A stretch of 64,000 nucleotides of DNA from contig ONKD01000002.1 in NCBI GenBank assembly GCA_900318345.1, forward strand, positions 29,146-93,145, read 5' to 3'. The position numbers were made by a program, and so were the translations under genes. Source of the DNA: an uncultured Prevotellaceae bacterium (lineage in GTDB: Bacteria > Bacteroidota > Bacteroidia > Bacteroidales > Muribaculaceae). Shown in pieces: positions 8,622 through 16,905 of this stretch (within the stretch, counting starts at the first letter, position 1; every line of letters begins with the position of its first letter). The notes beneath the pieces are model-generated. The model had not been told where the DNA came from. It saw only the letters and a list, made by a program, of their open reading frames with translations, and searched no databases.

Positions 8622-11030
8622 TTACAATATTTCAAATTTTGCAAATTTCAATAGCAGTTTGCGGGTTTGTCCGTCAGCAAATGTCACATCAATCTTGGCA
8701 TCGCTGCCGCTGGTATCGATGCTGGTCACTGTGCCGCGTCCAAACCGTTGGTGCAATATTTGGCTGCCTGCTTTTAACTCATCGGCAGTATGAATGGCAA
8801 AGTTGCCACTTGCGGTAACAGGCGGGGGTGCGGGGGATGTTATTCTTTTTGGACTGGACGGAGACGCAAGATTTTGCCTCTCTACAGTGGATTGATGTGA
8901 TGGCTTGGCTGGTGTCGAGGGGCGGGGCGGCGGTGCTGGACGAGTGGACTTGTTGCGCGTGGCACCAAAGTCATCATCATCCCAGCGTGACCGTTTGCGT
9001 GATGGCGCAGGAGCCGCGTTGGTGCTGCCCATCATCAGGTATTCGGGTGCGATGTCCCGCAGGAAACGGCTCATGACGCAACTCTTGGTCTGCCCGTTGT
9101 GATAACGCGAGGTGGCATAGGTGATTACGCAGTTCACCTCGGCGCGTGTGATGGCAACATACAGCAACCGGCGTTCCTCCTCAATCTGGTACAGTGAGCC
9201 GGCACTCATGGCACTGGGGAACAGGTCTTCCTCCACGCCCACGATGATAACGTTCTTGAACTCAAGTCCCTTGGCGGCATGGACGGTCATCAATGTCACT
9301 TTTTCTCCATCGGGGTCGTTCATGTCCTGGTCGGTGAGCAACGAGGTCTCGGCCAGGAAGTCACCGATTTGGCAATGCTCGTCGCCGCTCTCCTCCTTGC
9401 CTTGCTGGAAATCATTGACGGCGTTGATCAGCTCGTCAAGGTTCTCGATGCGGCTAATGTTCTCGGGCGTGCTGTCGCCCATGAGTATGCTCTTGATCTT
9501 GGTTTGTCTCACGGTTTCTTGGGCTACCGCGAGCGCGTCGCTGCCGTTCTGGTCCAACTCAATCAAGCCCTTGATCAGGGTGGCGAAGGCCTCCAGTTTT
9601 GACAAGGTGCCTCGATTGGCGTTGAGTCCGTATTGTTCGGGCTGGTTGATGACCTGCCACATGCTCACCCCGTTTTCGGTAGCGCAATGGTTAATCTTCC
9701 CCACGGTGGTGTCACCGATTCCCCTGCTGGGGTAGTTGATGACGCGCCTCAATGCCTCGTCGTCATCGGGATTGATGATGAGCCTGAAGTAGCAGATGGC
9801 GTCTTTCACCTCCTTGCGCTGGTAGAACGACAATCCGCCATAGATGCGGTAAGGAATCGCGCTGCGCATGTTGCCGTGCTTGTCACGACGTCCGCCGTTG
9901 CTCAGGGCTTCCTCCAGCACGCGTGACTGGGCATTGGTGCGGTAAAGCACGGCATAATCCTCATAGCTGTCGCCCTGACGGGCTTTTAACGCGGCAATCT
10001 GGTTGGCCACGACGTAGGCTTCCTCATAGTCGCTATAGCACTGGATGACAGGAATGCGATCGCCCACCTGGTTCTTGCTGAACAGGTGCTTGGCGATTTG
10101 CCCCTTGTTCTTCTCGATGAGGCTGTTGGCGGCATCGGTGATAGTTTGGGTAGAGCGGTAGTTGCGCTCCAGCTTGAACGTCTTGATGCCGGGGTAAAAC
10201 TTGTTTAACCTCAATATGTTGTCGATATTGGCGCCACGGAAACTGTAGATGCTCTGTGCGTCATCGCCCACAACACACAAGCGATCATACTTGCGGCTCA
10301 GCTGGTGCACGATGAGATGCTGCGAGAAGTTGGTGTCCTGATACTCGTCAACGAGGATATAGCGGAAGAATTCCTGGTACTGCTCGAGTACGTCAGGATG
10401 GTCGCGCAGCATCAGGTTGGTGTTGAACAACAGGTCATCAAAGTCCATCGCCCCGGCGATGCGGCATCGTTTCCAATAGGCCCTGTAGATGTTCACAATC
10501 TCGGGGCGCATGGCATCGCGGTCAGCGTCAATCAGGTTCTGGTTACGGGCATAATCGTCGGGCGCGATTAAGGCGTTCTTGGCATTGCTGATGATGGTTT
10601 GTATCAACGCGGGTTTATATAGCTTATCATCCAGCCCCATGTCCTTGATGATGAGCTTGATGAGGGAGCGTGAATCGCTCTGGTCATAGATGGTGAAATC
10701 GGGCTTGAACCCAATGACTTCGGCGTTGCGGCGCAGCAGGCGAGAGAAAATGGAGTGGAACGTGCCCATCCACAGTTGGGCAGCGACATCAGGACCGGCA
10801 AGCGGCTCGATGCGTTCCCGCATCTCGCGAGCAGCCTTGTTGGTAAAGGTCAGAGCCATGACGCGCCACGGCTCATAGCCCAAATGGAGCAGGTGCACGA
10901 TCTTATAGGTTAGCACACGCGTCTTGCCCGACCCCGCGCCGGCAATCACCAGCTGAGGCCCGTCGCAATACTCGACAGCCGCCCGCTGTTGTTCGTTCAG
11001 TTTCTCCAGGTATTTCTCGTCGTCGTTCAT
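8622..11030 (-). CDS. UvrD/PcrA-type DNA helicase (SF1A)
   Basis: 802 residues. A 3'-5' ATP-dependent helicase for repair and replication-fork clearance. Walker A GAGSGKT is at residues 31-37, followed by LTFTNKAAREMRER, the DEYQDTN box, GDDAQSIYSFRGA, and LMTVHAAKGLEF with VAITRAE in the second RecA domain. A Pro/Ser/Arg-rich linker (about 660-760) leads to a C-terminal Tudor-like domain (GSQILHQRFGRGTVTSID), as in PcrA. The linker contains a palindromic insert (8860-8888) also found in the M64 gene. It follows the HsdR-N gene by 10 bp in the same operon. Confidence 0.93.
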   Translation of the reverse strand: MNDDEKYLEKLNEQQRAAVEYCDGPQLVIAGAGSGKTRVLTYKIVHLLHLGYEPWRVMALTFTNKAAREMRERIEPLAGPDVAAQLWMGTFHSIFSRLLRRNAEVIGFKPDFTIYDQSDSRSLIKLIIKDMGLDDKLYKPALIQTIISNAKNALIAPDDYARNQNLIDADRDAMRPEIVNIYRAYWKRCRIAGAMDFDDLLFNTNLMLRDHPDVLEQYQEFFRYILVDEYQDTNFSQHLIVHQLSRKYDRLCVVGDDAQSIYSFRGANIDNILRLNKFYPGIKTFKLERNYRSTQTITDAANSLIEKNKGQIAKHLFSKNQVGDRIPVIQCYSDYEEAYVVANQIAALKARQGDSYEDYAVLYRTNAQSRVLEEALSNGGRRDKHGNMRSAIPYRIYGGLSFYQRKEVKDAICYFRLIINPDDDEALRRVINYPSRGIGDTTVGKINHCATENGVSMWQVINQPEQYGLNANRGTLSKLEAFATLIKGLIELDQNGSDALAVAQETVRQTKIKSILMGDSTPENISRIENLDELINAVNDFQQGKEESGDEHCQIGDFLAETSLLTDQDMNDPDGEKVTLMTVHAAKGLEFKNVIIVGVEEDLFPSAMSAGSLYQIEEERRLLYVAITRAEVNCVITYATSRYHNGQTKSCVMSRFLRDIAPEYLMMGSTNAAPAPSRKRSRWDDDDFGATRNKSTRPAPPPRPSTPAKPSHQSTVERQNLASPSSPKRITSPAPPPVTASGNFAIHTADELKAGSQILHQRFGRGTVTSIDTSGSDAKIDVTFADGQTRKLLLKFAKFEIL
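8860..8888 (-). repeat. in-frame 29-bp palindromic element, copy 1
   Basis: Read on the minus strand it begins ACTGTAGAGAGGC and ends TTGCGTCTCC, and matches 28 of 29 bases of the copy at 12095-12123. The core is a hairpin (GAGACGCAA against TTGCGTCTC, one mismatch here). It encodes TVERQNLASP, residues about 715-724 of the helicase, inside the disordered linker. Confidence 0.85.
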
Positions 11031-11040
11031 CTTGATGATT

Positions 11041-11493
11041 CTATAAATCAGTGTAGCATGGCACCTCCTCCAGGAACTGGTAGCTGTTTTTCTCGTAGTC
11101 GATGTGGCAGCAATAGTGTTCGAGTCCGTTGCTCACGATTAGGTATCGGGCCTTGAGCACCATGTTGTACCGCACGATTTGGTCAAACGTCTTCTGTGTG
11201 ATGTTGATGTGTGGTGCTTTGTATTCGATGATGACCAGTGGCTCGCCCATGCGGTCGGCAACCACGGTGTCGCAGCGCCGCGCGATGCCGTTCTGTGTGA
11301 GCGACACCTCATTGCCCATCAATGCGGCGGGGAACCCCTTATCGGCGATGAGCCACTCCACAAAGTGCTGCCTCACCCATTCCTCGGGTGTGAGCGCGAC
11401 CCAGCGGTCCCGCAGCCGGTCATGGATGGTCCATGAGCCGCCCTCGGTCTTCTTCACCTTAAAGTTGTATTCCGGTAAATTCAGTTCCACCAT
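11041..11493 (-). CDS. HsdR N-terminal-like (PD-(D/E)xK) small protein
   Basis: A 150-residue protein resembling the N-terminal nuclease domain of type I restriction HsdR. The nuclease-type motif CDTVVADRMGEPLVIIEYKAP supplies the Asp and the E-x-K. No ATPase domain, specificity or methylase gene is present, so this is not a restriction system. The start is set at MVELNLPEYNF (11493): the minus-strand -7 box TATCTTTG at 11515-11522 lies only about 22 bp upstream, which rules out the longer frame. It is first in an operon with the helicase and nspC. Function unknown; single-domain relatives sit beside holA in other Bacteroidales as I recall. Confidence 0.75.
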   Translation of the reverse strand: MVELNLPEYNFKVKKTEGGSWTIHDRLRDRWVALTPEEWVRQHFVEWLIADKGFPAALMGNEVSLTQNGIARRCDTVVADRMGEPLVIIEYKAPHINITQKTFDQIVRYNMVLKARYLIVSNGLEHYCCHIDYEKNSYQFLEEVPCYTDL

Positions 11494-11514
11494 TGCTATC
11501 TCAAATTCTATCCA

Positions 11515-11563
11515 CAAAGATACAACAATTCTCTTATTTATCCCGAGAAAAACACTACCTTTG
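11515..11563. promoter_or_regulatory. divergent promoters, HsdR-N gene and M64 gene
   Basis: The minus strand has TATCTTTG at 11522-11515 for the HsdR-N/helicase/nspC operon. The plus strand has TACCTTTG at 11556-11563 for the M64 peptidase gene, with start codon 22 bp further on. Both fit the Bacteroidales -7 box; no clear -33 box is visible. Confidence 0.55.
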
Positions 11564-11584
11564 CAAAAAAACATTTCAATAATA

Positions 11585-13003
11585 ATGAAAAAACCGATTA
11601 TCCTTCTTTTACTTGTCGTTCTAGCGGCAATAGGTGTAAATGCCCAGTCGTTTGATGAGTGCTTTAATGACAGCACGTTGCGCCTCGACTATGTTTTTGC
11701 CGGTAATAACCACGACCAGCAGATTTTCTTCGAGAAAGCTTGTGTCACCCCACGATGGGCAGGCCGTAAGGGCCGTCTTGCCGATGTCCCCCTCAAGGGC
11801 AACGGCCAGTTAACCGTTAAGGATCACGAGACGGGCCAGACGCTCTATGTCCACACATTCTCGACGCTTTTCCAGGAGTGGCAGGCCACCGAGGAGGCCA
11901 CTCAGGTCAACCGCGCCTTTGAGACCAGCTACAATGTGCCGATGCCCAAGCGCCCAGTTGACATCACCGTGACCCTGACCGACTTCCACGGCAAGGTGGT
12001 TGCCTCGATGACGCATACCGTCGACCCCACTGACATCCTCATCCGCCGCATGGGGGATAACGGCATCCCTTATTATTACATCTGGAAGGGCAAGACTGTA
12101 GAGACGCAAAATCTTGCGTCTCCCGACCAGCCCGGTCAGCGCAATTACATGCCCAGCGAAGGCCCCATTGGCGGTGAGCCCGACATCACGTCATGCATTG
12201 ATTTGGCCATCGTTGCCGAGGGCTACACCCATGCCCAGATGGGCAAGTTCTATAACGACTGCCAGCGTGCTGTCGATGCCCTGTTCGCCCGCGAGCCGTT
12301 CAAGTCACTCAAGAACCGCTTCAATGTCGTTGCTGTGGCAGCCGAGTCGCTCGACGGTGGTCCCAGCGTTCCCCACTTGGGCCGTTGGCGCAATACTGCT
12401 GTGAGCACCAACTATGACACCTTCTACAGCGACCGCTACCTCACAACCCGCGACATCCACCACCTCTACGACGTGTTGTCATGTGTGCCCTTTGAGCACA
12501 TCATCGTGCTGGTCAATAGCGACACCTATGGTGGCGGTGGCATTTATAACCAAGTGATGATCACCACCAGCGACCATCCCACCTTTGCCCAGGTGCTCGT
12601 CCACGAGTTCGGGCATTCTTATGCCGGCCTGGGCGACGAGTATTTCTATGACGATTCCTACGAGTCCATGTATCCCGCCGACACCGAACCCTGGGAGCCT
12701 AACCTGACCACCCTTGTGGACTTCAACAGCAAGTGGGCCGACATGCTCCCCAAGGGCACCGCCATCCCCACGCCTCCTGATCCCAAGGTTCCCAATTACC
12801 GCAAGATCACCAATGACAAGGAGCGCCGCCTGCTCAATGCCGCCACCCAGCGCGTCGGCGTCTTCGAGGGTGGGGGATACCAGTCCAAGGGCGTTTACCG
12901 CCCTGCCCAGGAGTGCCGCATGAAAATCAACGAGGTTGAGGACTTCTGTCCCGTCTGCTCCCGCGCCATCCAGCGCATCACCGACTTCTACACCGCCCAG
13001 TAA
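11585..13003 (+). CDS. secreted M64 (IgA-peptidase-like) zinc metallopeptidase
   Basis: A 472-residue protein with signal peptide (residues 1-20, ending VNAQ). The N-terminal beta domain is followed by the M64 catalytic domain with HEFGHSYAGLGDEY at residues 340-353: His340, His344 and Asp351 are the likely zinc ligands and Glu341 the base. Family M64 includes secreted peptidases of Bacteroides and the IgA peptidase of Clostridium ramosum; the substrate here is unknown. The ATG at 11585 is chosen over an upstream open frame because the promoter (11556-11563) and signal peptide demand it. Residues 171-180 are a palindromic insert shared with the helicase gene. Confidence 0.88.
   Translation: MKKPIILLLLVVLAAIGVNAQSFDECFNDSTLRLDYVFAGNNHDQQIFFEKACVTPRWAGRKGRLADVPLKGNGQLTVKDHETGQTLYVHTFSTLFQEWQATEEATQVNRAFETSYNVPMPKRPVDITVTLTDFHGKVVASMTHTVDPTDILIRRMGDNGIPYYYIWKGKTVETQNLASPDQPGQRNYMPSEGPIGGEPDITSCIDLAIVAEGYTHAQMGKFYNDCQRAVDALFAREPFKSLKNRFNVVAVAAESLDGGPSVPHLGRWRNTAVSTNYDTFYSDRYLTTRDIHHLYDVLSCVPFEHIIVLVNSDTYGGGGIYNQVMITTSDHPTFAQVLVHEFGHSYAGLGDEYFYDDSYESMYPADTEPWEPNLTTLVDFNSKWADMLPKGTAIPTPPDPKVPNYRKITNDKERRLLNAATQRVGVFEGGGYQSKGVYRPAQECRMKINEVEDFCPVCSRAIQRITDFYTAQ
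12095..12123 (+). repeat. in-frame 29-bp palindromic element, copy 2
   Basis: Begins ACTGTAGAGACGC and ends TTGCGTCTCC. GAGACGCAA (12101-12109 region) pairs perfectly with TTGCGTCTC across a 4-base loop. It encodes TVETQNLASP in the M64 protein and is 28/29 identical to the copy at 8860-8888, in the same reading frame. Confidence 0.88.
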
Positions 13004-13016
13004 TCAATAAAGGAAA

Positions 13017-13044
13017 GGGGTGTGCCCAATGCTGGACACGCCCC
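13017..13044. terminator. terminator-like hairpin between convergent genes
   Basis: GGGGTGTG and CACGCCCC form the arms around CCCAATGCTGGA. There is no T tract. A very similar hairpin (GGGTGTGCC...GGCAC) follows the C10 peptidase gene at 44683-44710. Confidence 0.5.
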
Positions 13045-13068
13045 AAACAATCAAACGTTAAACTAACC

Positions 13069-16000
13069 TTATTTGAGCATCAGCTTGGTGCTCTTTTCTC
13101 TAATTCTCACGATATAAATACCACTTGCATTGACGGGAATCTCGTTGCGACCCGCCTCGAGGTCAACTTCCCTGATATGACCTGCGATGTCGCTGATTAC
13201 TGCGCTTTGTTCAATTGGACTCTCGATGATGATGCTTAGACCCTCAGCATAAACCTTAGCACCCATCTGCAACTCATACACGTTAGTGATGGGATCCCCA
13301 TAGGCATCTTGTGACCCATTCGTGAATACATCTTCACCACCATCGCCTTCACCCTCAGGCTCAATCATGCCGATTTCCGCAGGCTCCATTCCGCCACTAT
13401 CATAACTTAGGTTGACAGTTTTGGACCAAGCACTGCCGCCACTAATCGTGATTGTACCAGTTGCAATCTGGAGGCTGAGTGGGGCATTACATTGCACTGT
13501 TACAGTTACGCCATTAGCAGCTTGTGACGCAGTGATAGTTTTTGGACTGACTGAGAAAGGCGCACCACTACAAGTAAGAGTCAGACTGCCGCTCAAATAG
13601 TAGCCCTTTACCGTAAAAGTCTTAGTTTTAGATACTGTTGTGAAACTCAATGAAGAGACACTTGTTGTGATTTCAGCACATTTACCGCTTAGGCTGACTT
13701 TTTTGTCTGCGGCATTACCGCTATTATCTTTGATTGTCAAGGTTGCGGCGTGTTCGCCTCTGACGCTAGGCTTGTAGATTACCGTTACTTCTTTGCCTGC
13801 TTTTGCCTCGGCTGCAGTGATTGTTTTAGGTTCGACCGAGAAGTATGAACTTGTTGACAATGTCAGATCGCCTGTATAGTATCCTTTTATGGTGAACTTT
13901 TTAGAGGTAACCTTGTTTACAGGGACAGTTCCGAAATCCAAAGATGAAGGATTGCCTGTGATGGCTGCACATTTTCCAGTTACAGTAAGTTTGGCAATAG
14001 CATCGCCGCTGCTGAAAGTGAATACCCGAGTATACTCGCCACCACTAGTCGGCTCGAAGGTTACCGTCACTTTGCCGCCTGCTGAAGGCAATCCGACATC
14101 CACAGACGGTGAAATAGTAAACCCTTCTTCAAGTGCCGAAACAATAGAGATTCGGTCACTTAGGTTAGTTCCCGTCACCGTAAAGGTATGAGGAGGAATG
14201 GATTCTCCTTCTTTAACGGTGCCAAAGTCGTATGACGAGGGCGTGATATCAATGGCAGCACACTTTCCTGTCAGGCTAACCGGTTTACTTTCTGCGCCTC
14301 CTCCACTGATAGTCAGAATTGCGATGTGATTTCCACCAGCTGTAGGGGTATAGGTCACGGTCACGGTTTTTCCTGCGGCAGCCTCAGCAGCAGTGATTGT
14401 GGTGGGGGTGACAGTGAAATAAGGCCTATTAGATGACAGTGTCAGGTTACCAGTCAGATTAGTACCTGTTACAGTGAATGTTTTGGAAGCAGTTTTGCCC
14501 TTGACTACAGTGCCGAAATCCAGAGATGTGGTATTTGTTTTGATGGTAGGTGGAATGACGCAGTCGCCTACTACGTTGATTTTAGCAACAGCATCACCGC
14601 TGCTTAGAGTGATTTCTTGGCTATAACTACCTTCATAAGTGGGTTTGAAAGTTACCGTCACTTTTCCGCCGGTGGCGGGCAAATTATCCGGAGTAATTGT
14701 AAAGCCATCTTCCTGCGGCCATGCGAGAACGATAGGATCATTCAGGTTGTTGCCCTTCACTGTGAAGATAGCGAGTGTGTCCGTTCCCGCATTGACGGTG
14801 CCAAAATCGTAATTCGATGGCGTGACAATAATACTTTGATTGGTAACACAGGTACCAGAAAGGTTGACTTTCGGTCTGTCTTGATCTTGCAAGCCTCCCC
14901 CAGCAATGGTTAGGATCGCATTGTAGGCGCCTACTGCTGTAGGTGTGAAGGTTACAGTCACAGTATTATTGATGGCTGCTTCTTCAGGTGAAATCCTATC
15001 CGGAGAGACTTTATAACAACTGTTGTTAGTAAAAAGTGACAAATCACTAGTCAAATTTTCACCCTTAATGATTAATTGTTGTGAGAAAGTCTGGCCGATA
15101 ACCACATTACCAAAATTCAAGAATGATTCTGAAGGAGTAACTGAGGGGACTACACAGTTGCCTTTTAAATTGATAGGCACATCAATGGCCTTTCCACCGC
15201 TGATGAGAAGAGTTGCGTCATGACAACCTTCCTCTGTGGGAGTATAAGTCACTGTAACAGGTACACCCTCACCCTTTGCTGCGTCCTCCGCTGTAATATG
15301 ACTAGGTTCAACCGTGTAATTTGAGTTGCTGGGTACTAGTGTTAAGTCCCCTGCCAGGTTATAACCTTTTACCAAAAACGTTTCGGGCTTCTCTTCACCT
15401 ATAATCACATTACCAAAATCTAAATCCGATTTGTCCGCTGTAATTGTTCGTTCTGTAGCAGTGCCAATGTGATCTTCGAGTCCAGAAAAATTCACTATGG
15501 GAACAAATGAAGCCCAGTCAGGTAAAGGCTTCCCATCAAAATCAAATTCACACATAACTAAAAATCTGAATAGGTGTGAACCAGCAACAGTAGGCTTGTA
15601 GGTTACTGATATGAATTGTCTGTCAGCGCCCTCATCCACATCAATATCAACTGGTCGTAAAGATGATGGATTTACTGAGAACATATTTGATTCACAAAGC
15701 GCGTCAAGATTAGTATCTGTAGATAATGCCAAAGGTATTTCTGTCAAACATAGTTTTAATCTCATGGATAATTTTTCTAGAGACAATTCAACTCCGTATT
15801 TACGTAAGAATTTTTTAGTGATTTCTGTTGATGCACAAATGACTTCGGTTAATGTATAAAGATTATGTCCCCACACGTAATAAGTCTTTGTTGCAGACTT
15901 TCCTACTGTTACATCATTGAATGGGTCGCTCTCATCTACTTCCCAAATATTAATTTTCGGTGCATAATCATTGATTGCTTGTATTACCAGTGCCGCAAGA

Positions 16001-16584
16001 GCCCCTCCTCTCAGCTCATTTTCATCAACAGATTCATAGTCATCGGAATTAAATCCTGGAAGAACAAATCCTTCTGGGAGTCCTTTACCGTTCCCTGTAT
16101 TAACCGAGCCTAATCCTGAAGGCAGATGTGTAAATGGATCATCTGATGCATTTGAGGCGATTCCCGTCAGGTTAACTGATACCGTAGGTACACCTGCTGA
16201 GCTGCAATTTACATTGAGTGTTGCTTGGTGTGTGCCCTCAGCAGTGGGATTATAGGAAACCTTTACCGTACATGCATTTGACGTAAAGCTCCGCATTGTA
16301 ATTTCCGCTGAGAACATTTGGCTGCCAGCCCCTTGGATGCTAACGGAGTAATCTCCACTGGCCTGGCCAGTAGACTGTAATGGGTTGCCATAGCTTGGCG
16401 CCATAACTACTGGTGTATTGGGGTCGGGTGGAATTTCTGCATCAGAAAACTCAATACTAATGGTTTGTGTTGCCGTTTGCCCTACATCAGTAGAGAACTG
16501 CAAATTCGCAGGGTTAACCTCTGTCGCCCATCCTTGAACTGCAAGCAGCACAAGGGAAACGAATAAAAAGAATTTCTTTTTCAT
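13069..16584 (-). CDS. large secreted repeat protein with T9SS-type sorting tail
   Basis: 1171 residues with a signal peptide (ending GWATEV, about residue 20). At least eight ASH/choice-of-anchor-like beta domains of roughly 90-100 residues follow; each opens with a variant of SxxDFGTVxxGxxxxxTFTVxGxNL and closes with TLTISGGG...VxLTGKC. The central part (about 160-370) is more diverged. The last 80 residues (YAEGLSIIIESP, DIAGHIREVDL, ASGIYIVRI, ending STKLMLK) fit a type A Por/T9SS C-terminal sorting domain. Probably a surface or secreted adhesin-like protein; no enzyme motif seen. Convergent with the M64 gene. Confidence 0.75.
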   Translation of the reverse strand: MKKKFFLFVSLVLLAVQGWATEVNPANLQFSTDVGQTATQTISIEFSDAEIPPDPNTPVVMAPSYGNPLQSTGQASGDYSVSIQGAGSQMFSAEITMRSFTSNACTVKVSYNPTAEGTHQATLNVNCSSAGVPTVSVNLTGIASNASDDPFTHLPSGLGSVNTGNGKGLPEGFVLPGFNSDDYESVDENELRGGALAALVIQAINDYAPKINIWEVDESDPFNDVTVGKSATKTYYVWGHNLYTLTEVICASTEITKKFLRKYGVELSLEKLSMRLKLCLTEIPLALSTDTNLDALCESNMFSVNPSSLRPVDIDVDEGADRQFISVTYKPTVAGSHLFRFLVMCEFDFDGKPLPDWASFVPIVNFSGLEDHIGTATERTITADKSDLDFGNVIIGEEKPETFLVKGYNLAGDLTLVPSNSNYTVEPSHITAEDAAKGEGVPVTVTYTPTEEGCHDATLLISGGKAIDVPINLKGNCVVPSVTPSESFLNFGNVVIGQTFSQQLIIKGENLTSDLSLFTNNSCYKVSPDRISPEEAAINNTVTVTFTPTAVGAYNAILTIAGGGLQDQDRPKVNLSGTCVTNQSIIVTPSNYDFGTVNAGTDTLAIFTVKGNNLNDPIVLAWPQEDGFTITPDNLPATGGKVTVTFKPTYEGSYSQEITLSSGDAVAKINVVGDCVIPPTIKTNTTSLDFGTVVKGKTASKTFTVTGTNLTGNLTLSSNRPYFTVTPTTITAAEAAAGKTVTVTYTPTAGGNHIAILTISGGGAESKPVSLTGKCAAIDITPSSYDFGTVKEGESIPPHTFTVTGTNLSDRISIVSALEEGFTISPSVDVGLPSAGGKVTVTFEPTSGGEYTRVFTFSSGDAIAKLTVTGKCAAITGNPSSLDFGTVPVNKVTSKKFTIKGYYTGDLTLSTSSYFSVEPKTITAAEAKAGKEVTVIYKPSVRGEHAATLTIKDNSGNAADKKVSLSGKCAEITTSVSSLSFTTVSKTKTFTVKGYYLSGSLTLTCSGAPFSVSPKTITASQAANGVTVTVQCNAPLSLQIATGTITISGGSAWSKTVNLSYDSGGMEPAEIGMIEPEGEGDGGEDVFTNGSQDAYGDPITNVYELQMGAKVYAEGLSIIIESPIEQSAVISDIAGHIREVDLEAGRNEIPVNASGIYIVRIREKSTKLMLK

Positions 16585-16633
16585 AATGTTGAAATTTTAA
16601 ATAGTTAGTAAAGCGAATAATTGTTTTGTGATG

Positions 16634-16641
16634 CAAACTTA
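16634..16641 (-). promoter_or_regulatory. -7 box for the repeat-protein gene
   Basis: TAAGTTTG on the minus strand, 50 bp before the start codon at 16584. It fits TAnnTTTG. Confidence 0.5.
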
Positions 16642-16709
16642 GAAGTTGATGTTATGGTGCGCCAAAATAAAAATCGTGTTTTTTCAAATTTGTCTAATTT
16701 TTTGACGCT

Positions 16710-16734
16710 AAAGTGTCTAATTTTTTTACACTTT
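16710..16734 (-). repeat. 25-bp dispersed element upstream of a secreted-protein gene, copy 1
   Basis: On the plus strand it runs AAAGTGT-CTAATTTTTTT-ACACTTT, a 7-bp inverted repeat around an asymmetric AT core. All 25 bases recur in reverse orientation at 40140-40164. Relative to the downstream gene both copies point the same way. A partial second copy of the core (AAAAAATTAGACA) lies next to it at about 16691-16704. Confidence 0.75.
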
Positions 16735-16874
16735 GTCATCTTTGGGTCGTTTTTAGTGTTACTTTATTGCCTGAGGGCGGGTTTGGATACTTTTGCGGGT
16801 TGTTAAGGAACGAAATTTTGCCATTTTAGCAAGGTAATCTTGGGGAAAGATGGGAGAGAATCAAGAAATAATTG

Positions 16875-16882
16875 TAATTTTG
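16875..16882 (+). promoter_or_regulatory. -7 box for holA
   Basis: TAATTTTG, 23 bp before the ATG at 16906. It decides the start, since longer in-frame starts would precede the transcript. Confidence 0.6.
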
Positions 16883-16905
16883 CGAGAGAAAACAAATCGA
16901 GGACA

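Noticed and set aside
11041-11493. Type I restriction enzyme
   Set aside because: Only the small HsdR-N nuclease-like domain is present; there is no helicase part in this protein and no hsdM or hsdS gene nearby.
11129-11584. N-terminal extension of the M64 peptidase frame
   Set aside because: It is antisense to the HsdR-N gene, precedes the promoter at 11556 and would bury the signal peptide.
16621-16806. Small gene in the gap before holA
   Set aside because: The frame is AT-rich, overlaps the 25-bp element and the minus-strand promoter, and encodes no recognisable protein.
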